A stretch of 9,088 nucleotides of DNA, from the NCBI GenBank assembly GCA_946631535.1, contig CAMPAF010000111.1, positions 1 through 9,088 of the forward strand. The letters run 5' to 3'. The position numbers and the translations under genes were made by a program. This stretch comes from an uncultured Verrucomicrobiota bacterium (GTDB lineage Bacteria; Verrucomicrobiota; Kiritimatiellia; RFP12; UBA1067). The stretch's first letter is position 1; each line of letters begins with the position of its first letter. The notes under the pieces are model-generated. The model was not told the origin of the DNA. It did not search any database and was given only the letters and a program-made list of their open reading frames with translations. This document shows positions 1-6,671 of the stretch, one piece after another.

Positions 1-2819
1 TCTTCAGCGCGATGCACCGCTGGGGCGGCATCTACCGCGACGTGGAGTTCGAGGCCACGCCGCAGGCGTTCATCGACGACGCCTGGGTGCGCGGCCTGTT
101 CGACGAGAAGTCGGCGGAGGTGCACGTGGCGGTGGGAGGGTCGCGCTGCTGCGCGACCGAAAATGCGGACGCGCGGCAGCGCGTCACTCCCCTTGTTCGC
201 GTCACGATCGACGGCCGTGTCGTAGAACAAACCATCAAACCATCAAACTATCAAACCATAAAACTTCCGCTTGCGGATTTCCGCCCGTGGTCGCCGGAAC
301 ATCCCAACCTCTACACGGCGCGCGTTGACCTCGTGGAGAACGGGCAAGTCGTCCACACGCGCCGCGAGCGCTTCGGCATCAGGAAATTCGAGGTGCGCGG
401 CAAGGAGTTCTACCTGAACGGCAAGCCGTTCTACGTGCGCGGTTTCGGCGACGACCACGTCTATCCGATCACCGGCATCACGCCGCCCGACCGCGACCTC
501 CACCGCGCGCATCTCGCGAAGGTGCGCGCGGCGGGCTTCAACTTCGTGCGCCTGCACACGCATACGGAGCTGCCCGAGTACTACGAGGCGGCGGACGAAT
601 TCGGCATCATGATCGAGCCCGAGCTGCCCTACTACAGCGACTCGCCCACCGAGGGCTTCGCCTTCGATCCGAAGCGCGACGTAACGGAACTCTACGAGCA
701 CTTCCGCCGACATCCGTCCTTCGCCGTCTACTCGATGGGCAACGAAGGCTCGTTCGGCCCGACGCTCGACGCGCGCCTGCACGCCTACGTGAAGGCGATG
801 GACCCCGACCGCCTGAAGATCAACCAGGACTGCCAGTCGGAGAAGATCAACCCGCCCGAGGCGGCGGACTACCTGGGCGGCCCGATCAAGCCGTGGCCGC
901 GCGGCTCGTTCAACCCGGAGCGTCCGTTTGTCACGCACGAGTACCTCAACCTCTGCATCAAGTGCGACTCGCGCGACGAGGCGCTCTACACGGGCGTGTG
1001 GATGCCGCCCGCCACGCGGAAGGGGCGTGCGGACTGGCTTGCGAAGTTCGGTCTCGACCACACCTGGGGCGACCGCCTGCAGGACGCGCAGAACGCGCTC
1101 CAGCGCCATTACCAGCAGCAGGGCGTGGAGGCGGCGCGCTCCGATCCGTACTGCGACGGACACATCTTCTGGACGATCGTTGACGTGGTGGTGGAGCAGG
1201 GCAGCACCTACACGGCGCAGGGCCTCTTCAATCCGTTCTGGGAGCCGAAGCGCGGCGGGTTCTCGCCGGAGGAGTTCGCGCGGTTCAACAGTCCCTCGTG
1301 CATTCTCCTCGACGTGCCCGACACGAAACGCGTCTTCGCCTCCGGCGACACGCTCTCCGCCGACTTCCTCTTCGCGCACTTCGGCGATGCCCCGCTGAAG
1401 AACGCTTCGCTCGAATGGCGGCTTGACCTAGGAGGGTCGCGCTCCTGCGCGACCGCAACACCGGGAGGGTCGCGCTGCTGCGCGACCGAAAATGCGGGAG
1501 GGTCGCGCTGCCGCGCGACCGAAAATGCGGGAGGGTCGCGCTGCTGCGCGACCGAAAATGCGGACGCCTGGCAGCGCGTCCCTCCCGTGGGTGGTAGTCT
1601 CCCCATCGGCGAGATTCTCCTCGGGCCGGCGCGGAAGGTGACGACGGCCGCCATCACCTTCCCCGACGTCTCCAAACCCGTCAAGGCCACGCTCAGGGCA
1701 ACGCTCGCCGAGGCTACCCCCGCTATGGAGAGCCGCCGTCACGGCGGCGCATCCAACAGCTGGGACTTCTGGGTGTTCCCGCGCCGCGCCAAGCGTGACG
1801 GCAGCACGATCGCGGTGGCGCCACAGTTCCGCGCGGCGCTGGAGAAGCGGTACGATAGCCTCCTTCCTGCGGCCGAGGCCGCGCGGGCGAAGGTCGTGGT
1901 GGCGGCGTACGGTTCGCCGCTCGCGGCCGAGGCGCTCGCGCGCGGACAGCGCGTGGTCACGCTGGCTGGCGTGAACGGGAAGCCGAACGTGTCGCTGGGC
2001 TGGTGGTGGATGGGAAGGCAGGTCGGCACCGCCCTCGCGAACCATCCCGCGCTCGCGTCCTTGCCGCACGAAGGCGTGCTTTCGCCGCTCCTCTTCCGCC
2101 TCGTCCTCGACAGCGGCAAGCCCCTGCCGTATGCGGGACTGGCGCAGGACGACATGCTGGTCGTCGGCGAAGGCGGCTCGCTCTGCTATCTCTATCTTGC
2201 GCAGGGGAACGTCGGCCCCGGCACGGCGCTGATGGCGTTCGGGCTCAAGCTCCTCGCGGACACGCCCGAGGCCGCTGCGCTGCTGGACGGGCTCATCGAC
2301 TATGCGGCGTCCGACCGCTTCGCGCCGAAGAGCCGCGTCGAGATGTCGGCCCTGCCGTCGCTGAACGGCTGGGGAAGGACCGTCCGCGCGGGCGATTCGA
2401 CGGACAATCCCGGCGACGTGATGGAAGGCTATTCGCGGATGTCCATCTCGCGTGCGCGCGCGGGCCAGACGGAACTCGTGTGGGAGACGCTGCCGGTGCC
2501 GCCGGACGTGCGGGCGAAGCCGACATTCGACCTCACGTTCGCGGGCGGGATGGGATATCCCCAGCAGCCGCAGGCGGCGTTTGCGCTCTCGCTCAACGGG
2601 AAGAAGATAATCGACATCCCGCAGATCGTGTGGCAGGACCACGAGTGGAAGGGGAATGGCTGCGTCCTCCGCTATGTGCGCGAGAATTCCACCGACGAGC
2701 TGGGGCGTTTCACGCTCACCGTGCCGTCGTCCCTGCTGGAGCCGGGCAAGCCGGCCACGCTGTGCGTGACTGCAGAGGACAAGGGGTCGCGCCGCTGGTT
2801 CGCCGTGATGGAACCGTAG
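1..2819 (+). CDS. Glycoside hydrolase family 2 protein (5' end outside window)
   Basis: Probable beta-glycosidase of GH2 (beta-galactosidase / beta-mannosidase / beta-glucuronidase superfamily). The frame is open to the window edge (FSA precedes the Met codon at base 12), and that Met sits inside the N-terminal sugar-binding domain (RWGGIYRDVEF), so the true start and any signal peptide lie upstream. In order: end of the jelly-roll domain, an immunoglobulin-like domain with SPEHPNLY, then a TIM barrel from about base 385 (GKEFYLNGKPFYVRGFG, VRLHTHTELPEYYEAADE). The likely acid/base is Glu at 744-746 in SMGNE, and the likely nucleophile is Glu at 939-941 in VTHEY. C-terminal parts include NSWDFWVFP (about 1756-1782), a domain with HPALASLPHEG, and a final beta-sandwich. 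Palindromic repeats add GGSRCCATENA-type residues in two surface-type linkers without breaking the frame. The family is clear; the substrate is not. Confidence 0.92.
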   Translation, partial: FSAMHRWGGIYRDVEFEATPQAFIDDAWVRGLFDEKSAEVHVAVGGSRCCATENADARQRVTPLVRVTIDGRVVEQTIKPSNYQTIKLPLADFRPWSPEHPNLYTARVDLVENGQVVHTRRERFGIRKFEVRGKEFYLNGKPFYVRGFGDDHVYPITGITPPDRDLHRAHLAKVRAAGFNFVRLHTHTELPEYYEAADEFGIMIEPELPYYSDSPTEGFAFDPKRDVTELYEHFRRHPSFAVYSMGNEGSFGPTLDARLHAYVKAMDPDRLKINQDCQSEKINPPEAADYLGGPIKPWPRGSFNPERPFVTHEYLNLCIKCDSRDEALYTGVWMPPATRKGRADWLAKFGLDHTWGDRLQDAQNALQRHYQQQGVEAARSDPYCDGHIFWTIVDVVVEQGSTYTAQGLFNPFWEPKRGGFSPEEFARFNSPSCILLDVPDTKRVFASGDTLSADFLFAHFGDAPLKNASLEWRLDLGGSRSCATATPGGSRCCATENAGGSRCRATENAGGSRCCATENADAWQRVPPVGGSLPIGEILLGPARKVTTAAITFPDVSKPVKATLRATLAEATPAMESRRHGGASNSWDFWVFPRRAKRDGSTIAVAPQFRAALEKRYDSLLPAAEAARAKVVVAAYGSPLAAEALARGQRVVTLAGVNGKPNVSLGWWWMGRQVGTALANHPALASLPHEGVLSPLLFRLVLDSGKPLPYAGLAQDDMLVVGEGGSLCYLYLAQGNVGPGTALMAFGLKLLADTPEAAALLDGLIDYAASDRFAPKSRVEMSALPSLNGWGRTVRAGDSTDNPGDVMEGYSRMSISRARAGQTELVWETLPVPPDVRAKPTFDLTFAGGMGYPQQPQAAFALSLNGKKIIDIPQIVWQDHEWKGNGCVLRYVRENSTDELGRFTLTVPSSLLEPGKPATLCVTAEDKGSRRWFAVMEP
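134..191. repeat. Composite palindromic element, single copy, inside the GH2 gene
   Basis: The element has two perfect hairpins in a row. The first is ggtcgcgc / gcgcgacc (139-146 with 151-158, loop tgct). The second is gacgcgc / gcgcgtc (168-174 with 179-185, loop ggca). A short spacer, gaaaatgc, joins them. The outer ends gggag (134-138) and ctccc (187-191) are also complementary. The core is 51 nt (135-185) and is translated in frame as GGSRCCATENADARQRV, in a loop of the Ig-like domain between strands AEVHVAV and VRVTIDG. The first 34 bases are identical to 1530-1563 in the second array. It resembles REP-like or Rickettsia palindromic-element-type intragenic repeats in behaviour; I do not recognise the specific family. 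Confidence 0.85.
231..262. repeat. 8-bp tandem repeat (four units) inside the GH2 gene
   Basis: Four consecutive octamers: accatcaa (231-238), accatcaa (239-246), actatcaa (247-254), accataaa (255-262). The first two are identical and the others differ by one base each. The tract is an AT-rich island in a GC-rich gene and encodes part of EQTIKPSNYQTIKL, shortly before the conserved SPEHPNLY. Because 8 is not a multiple of 3, gaining or losing one unit would shift the frame. It lies only 40 nt after the palindromic element at 134-191, which may mean one insertion brought in both. Confidence 0.75.
1431..1586. repeat. Palindromic element expanded to four 33-bp tandem units, inside the GH2 gene
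   Basis: Units start at 1431, 1464, 1497 and 1530, exactly 33 bp apart. Each carries the hairpin ggtcgcgc-N4-gcgcgacc. Units 2 and 4 are identical, unit 3 differs by one loop base (ctgccg for ctgctg), and unit 1 is the most diverged (loop tcct, tail gcaacaccg). After unit 4 comes one copy of the second hairpin (gacgc 1563-1567 with gcgtc 1576-1580, here with an imperfect inner stem), then cctccc (1581-1586), complementary to the gggagg that opens the later units. The translation is GGSRSCATATP, GGSRCCATENA, GGSRCRATENA, GGSRCCATENA, then DAWQRVPPV. The 33-bp period keeps the GH2 frame. The array falls between LEWRLDLGG and SLPIGEILL, an expected loop of a beta-sandwich. Confidence 0.9.
1732..1748. 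repeat. Short perfect palindrome in the GH2 gene
   Basis: gccgccgt (1732-1739) and acggcggc (1741-1748) are perfect inverted repeats around one central base, within sequence encoding AMESRRHGGASNSW just before the conserved NSWDFWVFP. It is unrelated in sequence to the two arrays above. It may be the core of another inserted palindromic element, since MESRRHGGA looks like filler ahead of the conserved block, or a chance product of high GC. Confidence 0.45.
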
Positions 2820-2846
2820 GTTGGAGCTAAATCGGTTGCGCATGCG

Positions 2847-2877
2847 TTGCCGTATCGGCTATGTTTTTGTTGCCGTA
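2847..2877. promoter_or_regulatory. Candidate operator A of the XylR-type regulator
   Basis: Two identical octamers, TTGCCGTA at 2847-2854 and 2870-2877, lie in direct orientation 23 bp apart, about two helical turns, with a T-tract (GGCTATGTTTTTG) between them. The stretch 2847-2873 matches 6573-6599, upstream of the next promoter, at 23 of 27 positions. Direct half-sites about two turns apart are typical of AraC-family regulators, and one is encoded between the two copies. A further GTTGC occurs at 2835-2839, 11 bp before the GTTGC at 2846-2850. The site ends 16 nt before the proposed -35, a position compatible with activation. Alternative: a weak terminator of the GH2 gene, but the GCCG/CGGC stem is only 4 bp. 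Confidence 0.5.
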
Positions 2878-2893
2878 ACAGTTCCATTCTTGC

Positions 2894-2922
2894 TAGACAT
2901 CGGCGCACGGGAATGGTAAACT
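2894..2922 (+). promoter_or_regulatory. Sigma70-type promoter for the LamG-regulator operon
   Basis: The -35 is TAGACA (2894-2899, 5 of 6 to TTGACA) and the -10 is TAAACT (2917-2922, 4 of 6), with a 17-bp spacer. TGG (2914-2916) immediately ahead makes an extended -10. Transcription would start near 2929, leaving a leader of roughly 16 nt that contains AAGGA (2932-2936), 8 nt ahead of the ATG at 2945. Sequence match only. Confidence 0.5.
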
Positions 2923-2944
2923 GGGAGCGCTAAGGAAGCCAGTC

Positions 2945-5428
2945 ATGAAATTTGTAAAAAATGTTGTTTTAGGGGGTGGGCGTAAGTTATCGCTCCTCTG
3001 TGCGCTTTTGGCCGGGTTTGCCGCAAAGGCTGACGTGGTGGCGTGGTGGAAGTTCGACACCATCGGCGCTGACAACAAGGTGGTCAATGCCGCAAACCCA
3101 GGCACGTATGACGGCTACCTGACGACGGGCACCCAACCCGGAACGGACGGCACGTGGCCCGCCAACGCGGCGAACATGCCGATTGTGACCAATTCCTTCC
3201 CGCAGGCGCTGCCGCGCGTGATCGACCAGCTTACGGGCGTCGCCACGAACAGCGGCAAGGCGCTCCTCTGGAACGGCACGGCCGTGAAGGGCGGTGTGGT
3301 GGTGCCGTACGAGGACGCGAAGGACCTGCTGCTCGAGAAGTTCACCATCGAGGCATTCGTGCGCCTGCCGCCCGAGGCGGCGAACCGAACTGCCAACCAG
3401 ATGTTCCCAGTCGTTCATTTCGGGAACGATTCGGGGGTCGGCTACATGTTCTCGGTGTGGGACAACAGCATGAGCAAGGGATATCTCTTCTGGCGGGCGA
3501 ACGGGTCGGACTGGGGCGCGTGGCGTAATCAGGCCGCGCAGATGCCGGGCGTCTATGACGGCCGTTGGCATCATGTGGCCGTCACGTTCAACGGTAACCT
3601 GTCCACGGAGAAGGCGACGGCCGTCCTCTACCTGGACGGGTTGCCCTGCGCCAGCTACTCGAACTTTTCCTGGAAGGGTTGGGATACGGTGCGAGACAAC
3701 AAGTACCCGCTTGTGATTGGCTGGCATCCGTATAATTCGACACGCACGTACATGGGCGAGATTGCGGAGGTGCGCATCTCCAACGCCCTTCTTGAAAGAA
3801 ACCAGTTTCTCGTGCCGATGGTGGATCGTCCGGCGCTCGTGGACGCCGACACGGCACTCATGCTGACATTTGACACGGCCAAGGATACCGGCTACGGATT
3901 CGCGGCCCAGCACCTCGTGCCGTGCGTCAACGGCACGGCGACGAACTACGTGTGGAACGCGATGAACTGGAATATCCAGAACGCGGCATTCGCCGAGCCT
4001 CTGGTTCCACGCTGGTACTCGTTCCTGGATGTTAAGGGACGCGACACGTACCTCGGCGACGACTTGCGTCCGATGCAGGACGAATCCGTCCTGCCAGGCG
4101 AAAGCCTCTACGGCAACGCAGTCGGGACGATGGTGGACGCAGAGGGTGCATCACTGAAGATATGCGGGAACGGTGACGGAAGCTGGGCCGAACTGATAAA
4201 CGTGCCAGGCGCGAGCGGACTGATCGCGGACGACCTGACAATGGAACTGTTCTTCAAGACGGATATCGCCGATAACGACACCGACACGCTCGTCTACAGC
4301 GGCTTCCTCAAGTGGTGCATCTATCAAGGCAAGATGCTGGCCCGCACGTTTGTCGTCGCCGGGCAGAACAATTCGACCACCAACGTGCAGATCACGTCAG
4401 CTGCAAAGGTCAATGACGGCAAGTGGCACCATGCGGCCTACGTTTACGACAAGGCGAACGGCGCGGTGTCGCTGTACTTGGACTACAAGCTGGTGGGCAC
4501 GAAGGTTGCTGCGCCATGGGTGGACGGGAGCCTGGCGTGCCTGATCGGCGGCGAGACACGAACCTATCAGCCGTTTGCGGGCAACATCGACGACGTGCGC
4601 ATCACGCGGCGCGTGCTGAGGTCGTGGGAGTTCCTCACGACGCACGCCGCCGGAACGGATCGCATGATGGATGCGCCCTTGGAGAGCGATTACTCGACGG
4701 GCGTGGACGAGTCGATCGCGCCGGCGGGCACGGCGGGGACGTTGACGGCCAACGAGACGAGCGGAGCGGCAGTTGCGCCAACCGTCGTCAAGACCCGTGA
4801 AGGCTTCGTGATGCTTGACGGCGTGGCGGGACTGGAGACTCGCGCGAGCGGCTATGCCTTGCGGCTGGACGGCGGGTACATCAGGTGGCCGTTCAACCGT
4901 CTGCTGGATCGCACAGAGCTGACGGTGGAGTTCTTCGCACGGTTCGACAAGCTGGAGCACAGCGCAAACTGGTTGCGCCTTTCTGACGGAGCCAATTGGG
5001 GCGACGCGCCTGTCTGGACGCTGTGGTACACCGTTTATCCTAACCAAACGCCGGACATCCGCGTGACGGCGAACAGCACGACGAATGGCGGCGTCTCGGT
5101 ACGGTCTAGCCCTGTAATCTTCCATGAGGGTGCGGAGGATGACGGGAAGTGGCACCACTGGGCGATGACGATCAGCCTCAACGCAACGGGAAGCAATACC
5201 GTGTTCACGTTGTTCAAGGACTATGAACAGTATGGGAACGCCGTGACGATTGCCGGCGTCCTGCGCTTCCCGGCTAACGGCGCGAACCTGTCGGTGGGCG
5301 GCACTGGCGTGGCGGGCGCGTTCATCCACGGGTTGGTGAACAACCTGCGCATCTCGCCGGGGGTGCTGCCGGCAAGCGCGTTCATGCGCTACATACCCAA
5401 GGCCGGCACGTGGATAATCCTGCGATAA
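2945..5428 (+). CDS. Exported protein with three LamG / concanavalin A-like modules
   Basis: Secreted 827-residue protein, probably a glycan-binding or surface-associated partner of the neighbouring enzymes. The signal peptide has a basic start (MKFVKN), a hydrophobic core (LSLLCALLAGFAA) and a cleavage site after AKA, residue 29, giving a mature start DVVAWWKFD. Three jelly-roll modules of the LamG_3 type follow, each marked by a (D)G(R/K)WHH strand: WHH at residues 208, 494 and 736. Typical surrounding strands are FTIEAFVRLP / AVLYLDGLP, LTMELFFKTD / VSLYLDYKLVG / GNIDDVRITRRVL, and LTVEFFARFD / VNNLRISPGVLP. The protein ends RYIPKAGTWIILR, with no visible membrane anchor or catalytic motif. 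The start is supported by AAGGA 8 nt upstream and by the signal peptide. The regulator gene begins 18 nt after its stop, so the two are probably one operon. The ligand is unknown; a catalytic role in one module cannot be excluded. Confidence 0.88.
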   Translation: MKFVKNVVLGGGRKLSLLCALLAGFAAKADVVAWWKFDTIGADNKVVNAANPGTYDGYLTTGTQPGTDGTWPANAANMPIVTNSFPQALPRVIDQLTGVATNSGKALLWNGTAVKGGVVVPYEDAKDLLLEKFTIEAFVRLPPEAANRTANQMFPVVHFGNDSGVGYMFSVWDNSMSKGYLFWRANGSDWGAWRNQAAQMPGVYDGRWHHVAVTFNGNLSTEKATAVLYLDGLPCASYSNFSWKGWDTVRDNKYPLVIGWHPYNSTRTYMGEIAEVRISNALLERNQFLVPMVDRPALVDADTALMLTFDTAKDTGYGFAAQHLVPCVNGTATNYVWNAMNWNIQNAAFAEPLVPRWYSFLDVKGRDTYLGDDLRPMQDESVLPGESLYGNAVGTMVDAEGASLKICGNGDGSWAELINVPGASGLIADDLTMELFFKTDIADNDTDTLVYSGFLKWCIYQGKMLARTFVVAGQNNSTTNVQITSAAKVNDGKWHHAAYVYDKANGAVSLYLDYKLVGTKVAAPWVDGSLACLIGGETRTYQPFAGNIDDVRITRRVLRSWEFLTTHAAGTDRMMDAPLESDYSTGVDESIAPAGTAGTLTANETSGAAVAPTVVKTREGFVMLDGVAGLETRASGYALRLDGGYIRWPFNRLLDRTELTVEFFARFDKLEHSANWLRLSDGANWGDAPVWTLWYTVYPNQTPDIRVTANSTTNGGVSVRSSPVIFHEGAEDDGKWHHWAMTISLNATGSNTVFTLFKDYEQYGNAVTIAGVLRFPANGANLSVGGTGVAGAFIHGLVNNLRISPGVLPASAFMRYIPKAGTWIILR

Positions 5429-5446
5429 CGCGAACGCGGAGACGGC

Positions 5447-6583
5447 ATGAAGATAGTGCTGTTCTTCCAGTCGACCACGAGGAAGTCGTGGCGTGACAAG
5501 CTGACCGGCGTCTACCGCTATGCCCATACGAAGGGGTGGCATGTACAGGTGGTGGAGAGCGAGGTGGACCCCGCACGCGTACGAGAGCTGATAACGAGGT
5601 GGCGTCCTGTCGGTTGCCTCGTTGACCGCGCAATGGCAGGCGGGACAAACCCCAAGGCTCTCTTCGGGGGGCTTCCGGTAGTCTATCTCGACCAGGATCC
5701 CGCCAAGCTCAAGGGCAAGGTGTTTCGCGTGACGCACGACAGCGCGGCGACGGCGCGGTTGGCGGTGGACGAGCTTATGTCGCTTGATCTGCCGACGTAC
5801 GCGTACGTGGGATGGGAGAAGCCGTTATTCTGGAGCGAGGAACGTGAAAGGGCGTTCCGAACGGCTGCCTACAGGGCTGGACGTCGCTTTTTCTCGTTCG
5901 ATCCGTCTGATGGCGGCAATCTTGACGACTGGCTCATGAACCTGCCGAAGCCCTGCGGCGTGCTTGGTGCAAACGACATAATCGCGGAGAAGGTCCTCTT
6001 CGTCTGCCACAGGCAAGGGATCGCGGTTCCGCAGGACCTGGCGCTGGCGGGGATCGACGACGACGAGCTGATCTGCACGAACGTGCGTCCATCGCTGACG
6101 AGCGTGCAGCCTGACTTCGCCAGGGCCGGATGGCTTCTGGCAAGTCTGCTGGACGAACAGCTGTCGAACCCTGCGGCAAGACCTCGCGAGCTGACATACG
6201 GGCCCGCTGGATTCGTGCGGCGCGAATCGACGCGCCGATTCCAGAAGTCCGACGCGCGCGTGAAGCGGGCAATCGAGCTCATACGCGCCAGGGCGTGCGC
6301 TGGACTTTCCGTGCCCGAGGTTGTGCGGGCAATGGGATGCTCGCGGCGGCTGGCGGACTTGCGCTTTCGCGAGGTGACGGGCCATTCGATCCTGGATGAG
6401 ATACACGAGGTGCGCATGTCGCGCGTCAGGACGTTGCTGCGCGATCTCGACATGCCGATCGGTCGGATAGCTGCAGCCTGCGGATACGTTTCGGAGCCGT
6501 TCCTGAAGAGGCTGTTTCGGTCGCGGGAGGGGTGTTCCATGCGCGAGTGGAGGGCACGGCTGTCGTCTGACTTTGCCGGATAG
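5447..6583 (+). CDS. XylR-type transcriptional regulator (sugar-sensing domain plus AraC DNA-binding domain)
   Basis: Cytoplasmic 378-residue activator or repressor that should bind a sugar and switch nearby catabolic promoters. Residues 1 to about 262 resemble the LacI/ribose-binding-protein fold: MKIVLFFQST opening strand, YLDQDP, a central VLGANDIIAEKVLFVC, then GIAVPQDLALAGIDDDELIC and RPSLTSVQPDFARAGWLLASLLD, the signature stretch of E. coli XylR-like proteins. Residues about 268-375 form an AraC-type double helix-turn-helix (LSVPEVVRAMGCSRRLADLRF; MPIGRIAAACGYVSEPFLKRLFR). GGAG at 5438-5441 lies 5 nt before the ATG. It is probably co-transcribed with the LamG gene. Its last codons overlap a copy of the proposed operator, and another copy precedes its own operon, so autoregulation plus control of the downstream enzymes is likely. 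I do not call it xylR, because the inducer is unknown. Confidence 0.92.
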   Translation: MKIVLFFQSTTRKSWRDKLTGVYRYAHTKGWHVQVVESEVDPARVRELITRWRPVGCLVDRAMAGGTNPKALFGGLPVVYLDQDPAKLKGKVFRVTHDSAATARLAVDELMSLDLPTYAYVGWEKPLFWSEERERAFRTAAYRAGRRFFSFDPSDGGNLDDWLMNLPKPCGVLGANDIIAEKVLFVCHRQGIAVPQDLALAGIDDDELICTNVRPSLTSVQPDFARAGWLLASLLDEQLSNPAARPRELTYGPAGFVRRESTRRFQKSDARVKRAIELIRARACAGLSVPEVVRAMGCSRRLADLRFREVTGHSILDEIHEVRMSRVRTLLRDLDMPIGRIAAACGYVSEPFLKRLFRSREGCSMREWRARLSSDFAG

Positions 6584-6604
6584 GCTATATTTTTATTGCG
6601 AGGA
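6573..6604. promoter_or_regulatory. Candidate operator B, overlapping the end of the regulator gene
   Basis: The block 6573-6599 matches 2847-2873 at 23 of 27 positions; the core GGCTATATTTTTATTGC (6583-6599) differs from its counterpart at two positions. The half-sites are TTGCCGGA at 6573-6580 and a looser TTGCGAGGA at 6596-6604, again 23 bp apart. It begins within the regulator's final codons (stop TAG at 6581-6583) and ends 6 nt before the proposed -35 of the fusion-enzyme promoter. Preservation of the block across coding and non-coding sequence argues for a DNA-level function. Confidence 0.5.
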
Positions 6605-6610
6605 TGGATA

Positions 6611-6639
6611 TTGACCGGGCGGGACCCTTCATGTATCAT
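6611..6639 (+). promoter_or_regulatory. Sigma70-type promoter for the glycosidase-esterase operon
   Basis: The -35 is TTGACC (6611-6616, 5 of 6) and the -10 is TATCAT (6634-6639, 5 of 6), with a 17-bp spacer. This is the best promoter match in the window. Transcription would start near 6646, leaving a leader of about 26 nt that holds AAGGAG (6661-6666). Confidence 0.6.
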
Positions 6640-6671
6640 ATTCAACAACCATTTCAAGACAAGGAGACATG

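Noticed and set aside
12..14. ATG at base 12 as the true start of the GH2 gene
   Set aside because: The frame stays open to the window edge, there is no ribosome binding site, and the protein would begin in the middle of the N-terminal sugar-binding domain.
243..1379. A 378-codon open frame on the - strand opposite the GH2 catalytic domain
   Set aside because: Shadow frame; the + strand carries conserved GH2 motifs and catalytic Glu residues over the same span.
1431..1586. CRISPR array suggested by regular 33-bp repeats
   Set aside because: Units are directly adjacent with no spacers, lie inside a protein-coding frame, and there are no cas genes.
1428..2843. A 471-codon open frame on the - strand opposite the GH2 gene, with repeated RIFGRAAARPS
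   Set aside because: The repeats are just the reverse reading of the palindromic array; the rest is Arg/His-rich shadow sequence with no domain.
2839..2874. Rho-independent terminator after the GH2 gene (cgcatgcg palindrome; GCCG/CGGC stem followed by a T-run)
   Set aside because: The stems are only 4 bp and the T-run is interrupted and not directly after a strong hairpin. The conserved 27-bp match to 6573-6599 fits an operator better.
4397..5737. A 446-codon open frame on the - strand across the end of the LamG gene and the start of the regulator
   Set aside because: It spans two clear + strand genes and their junction and has shadow-type composition without domains.
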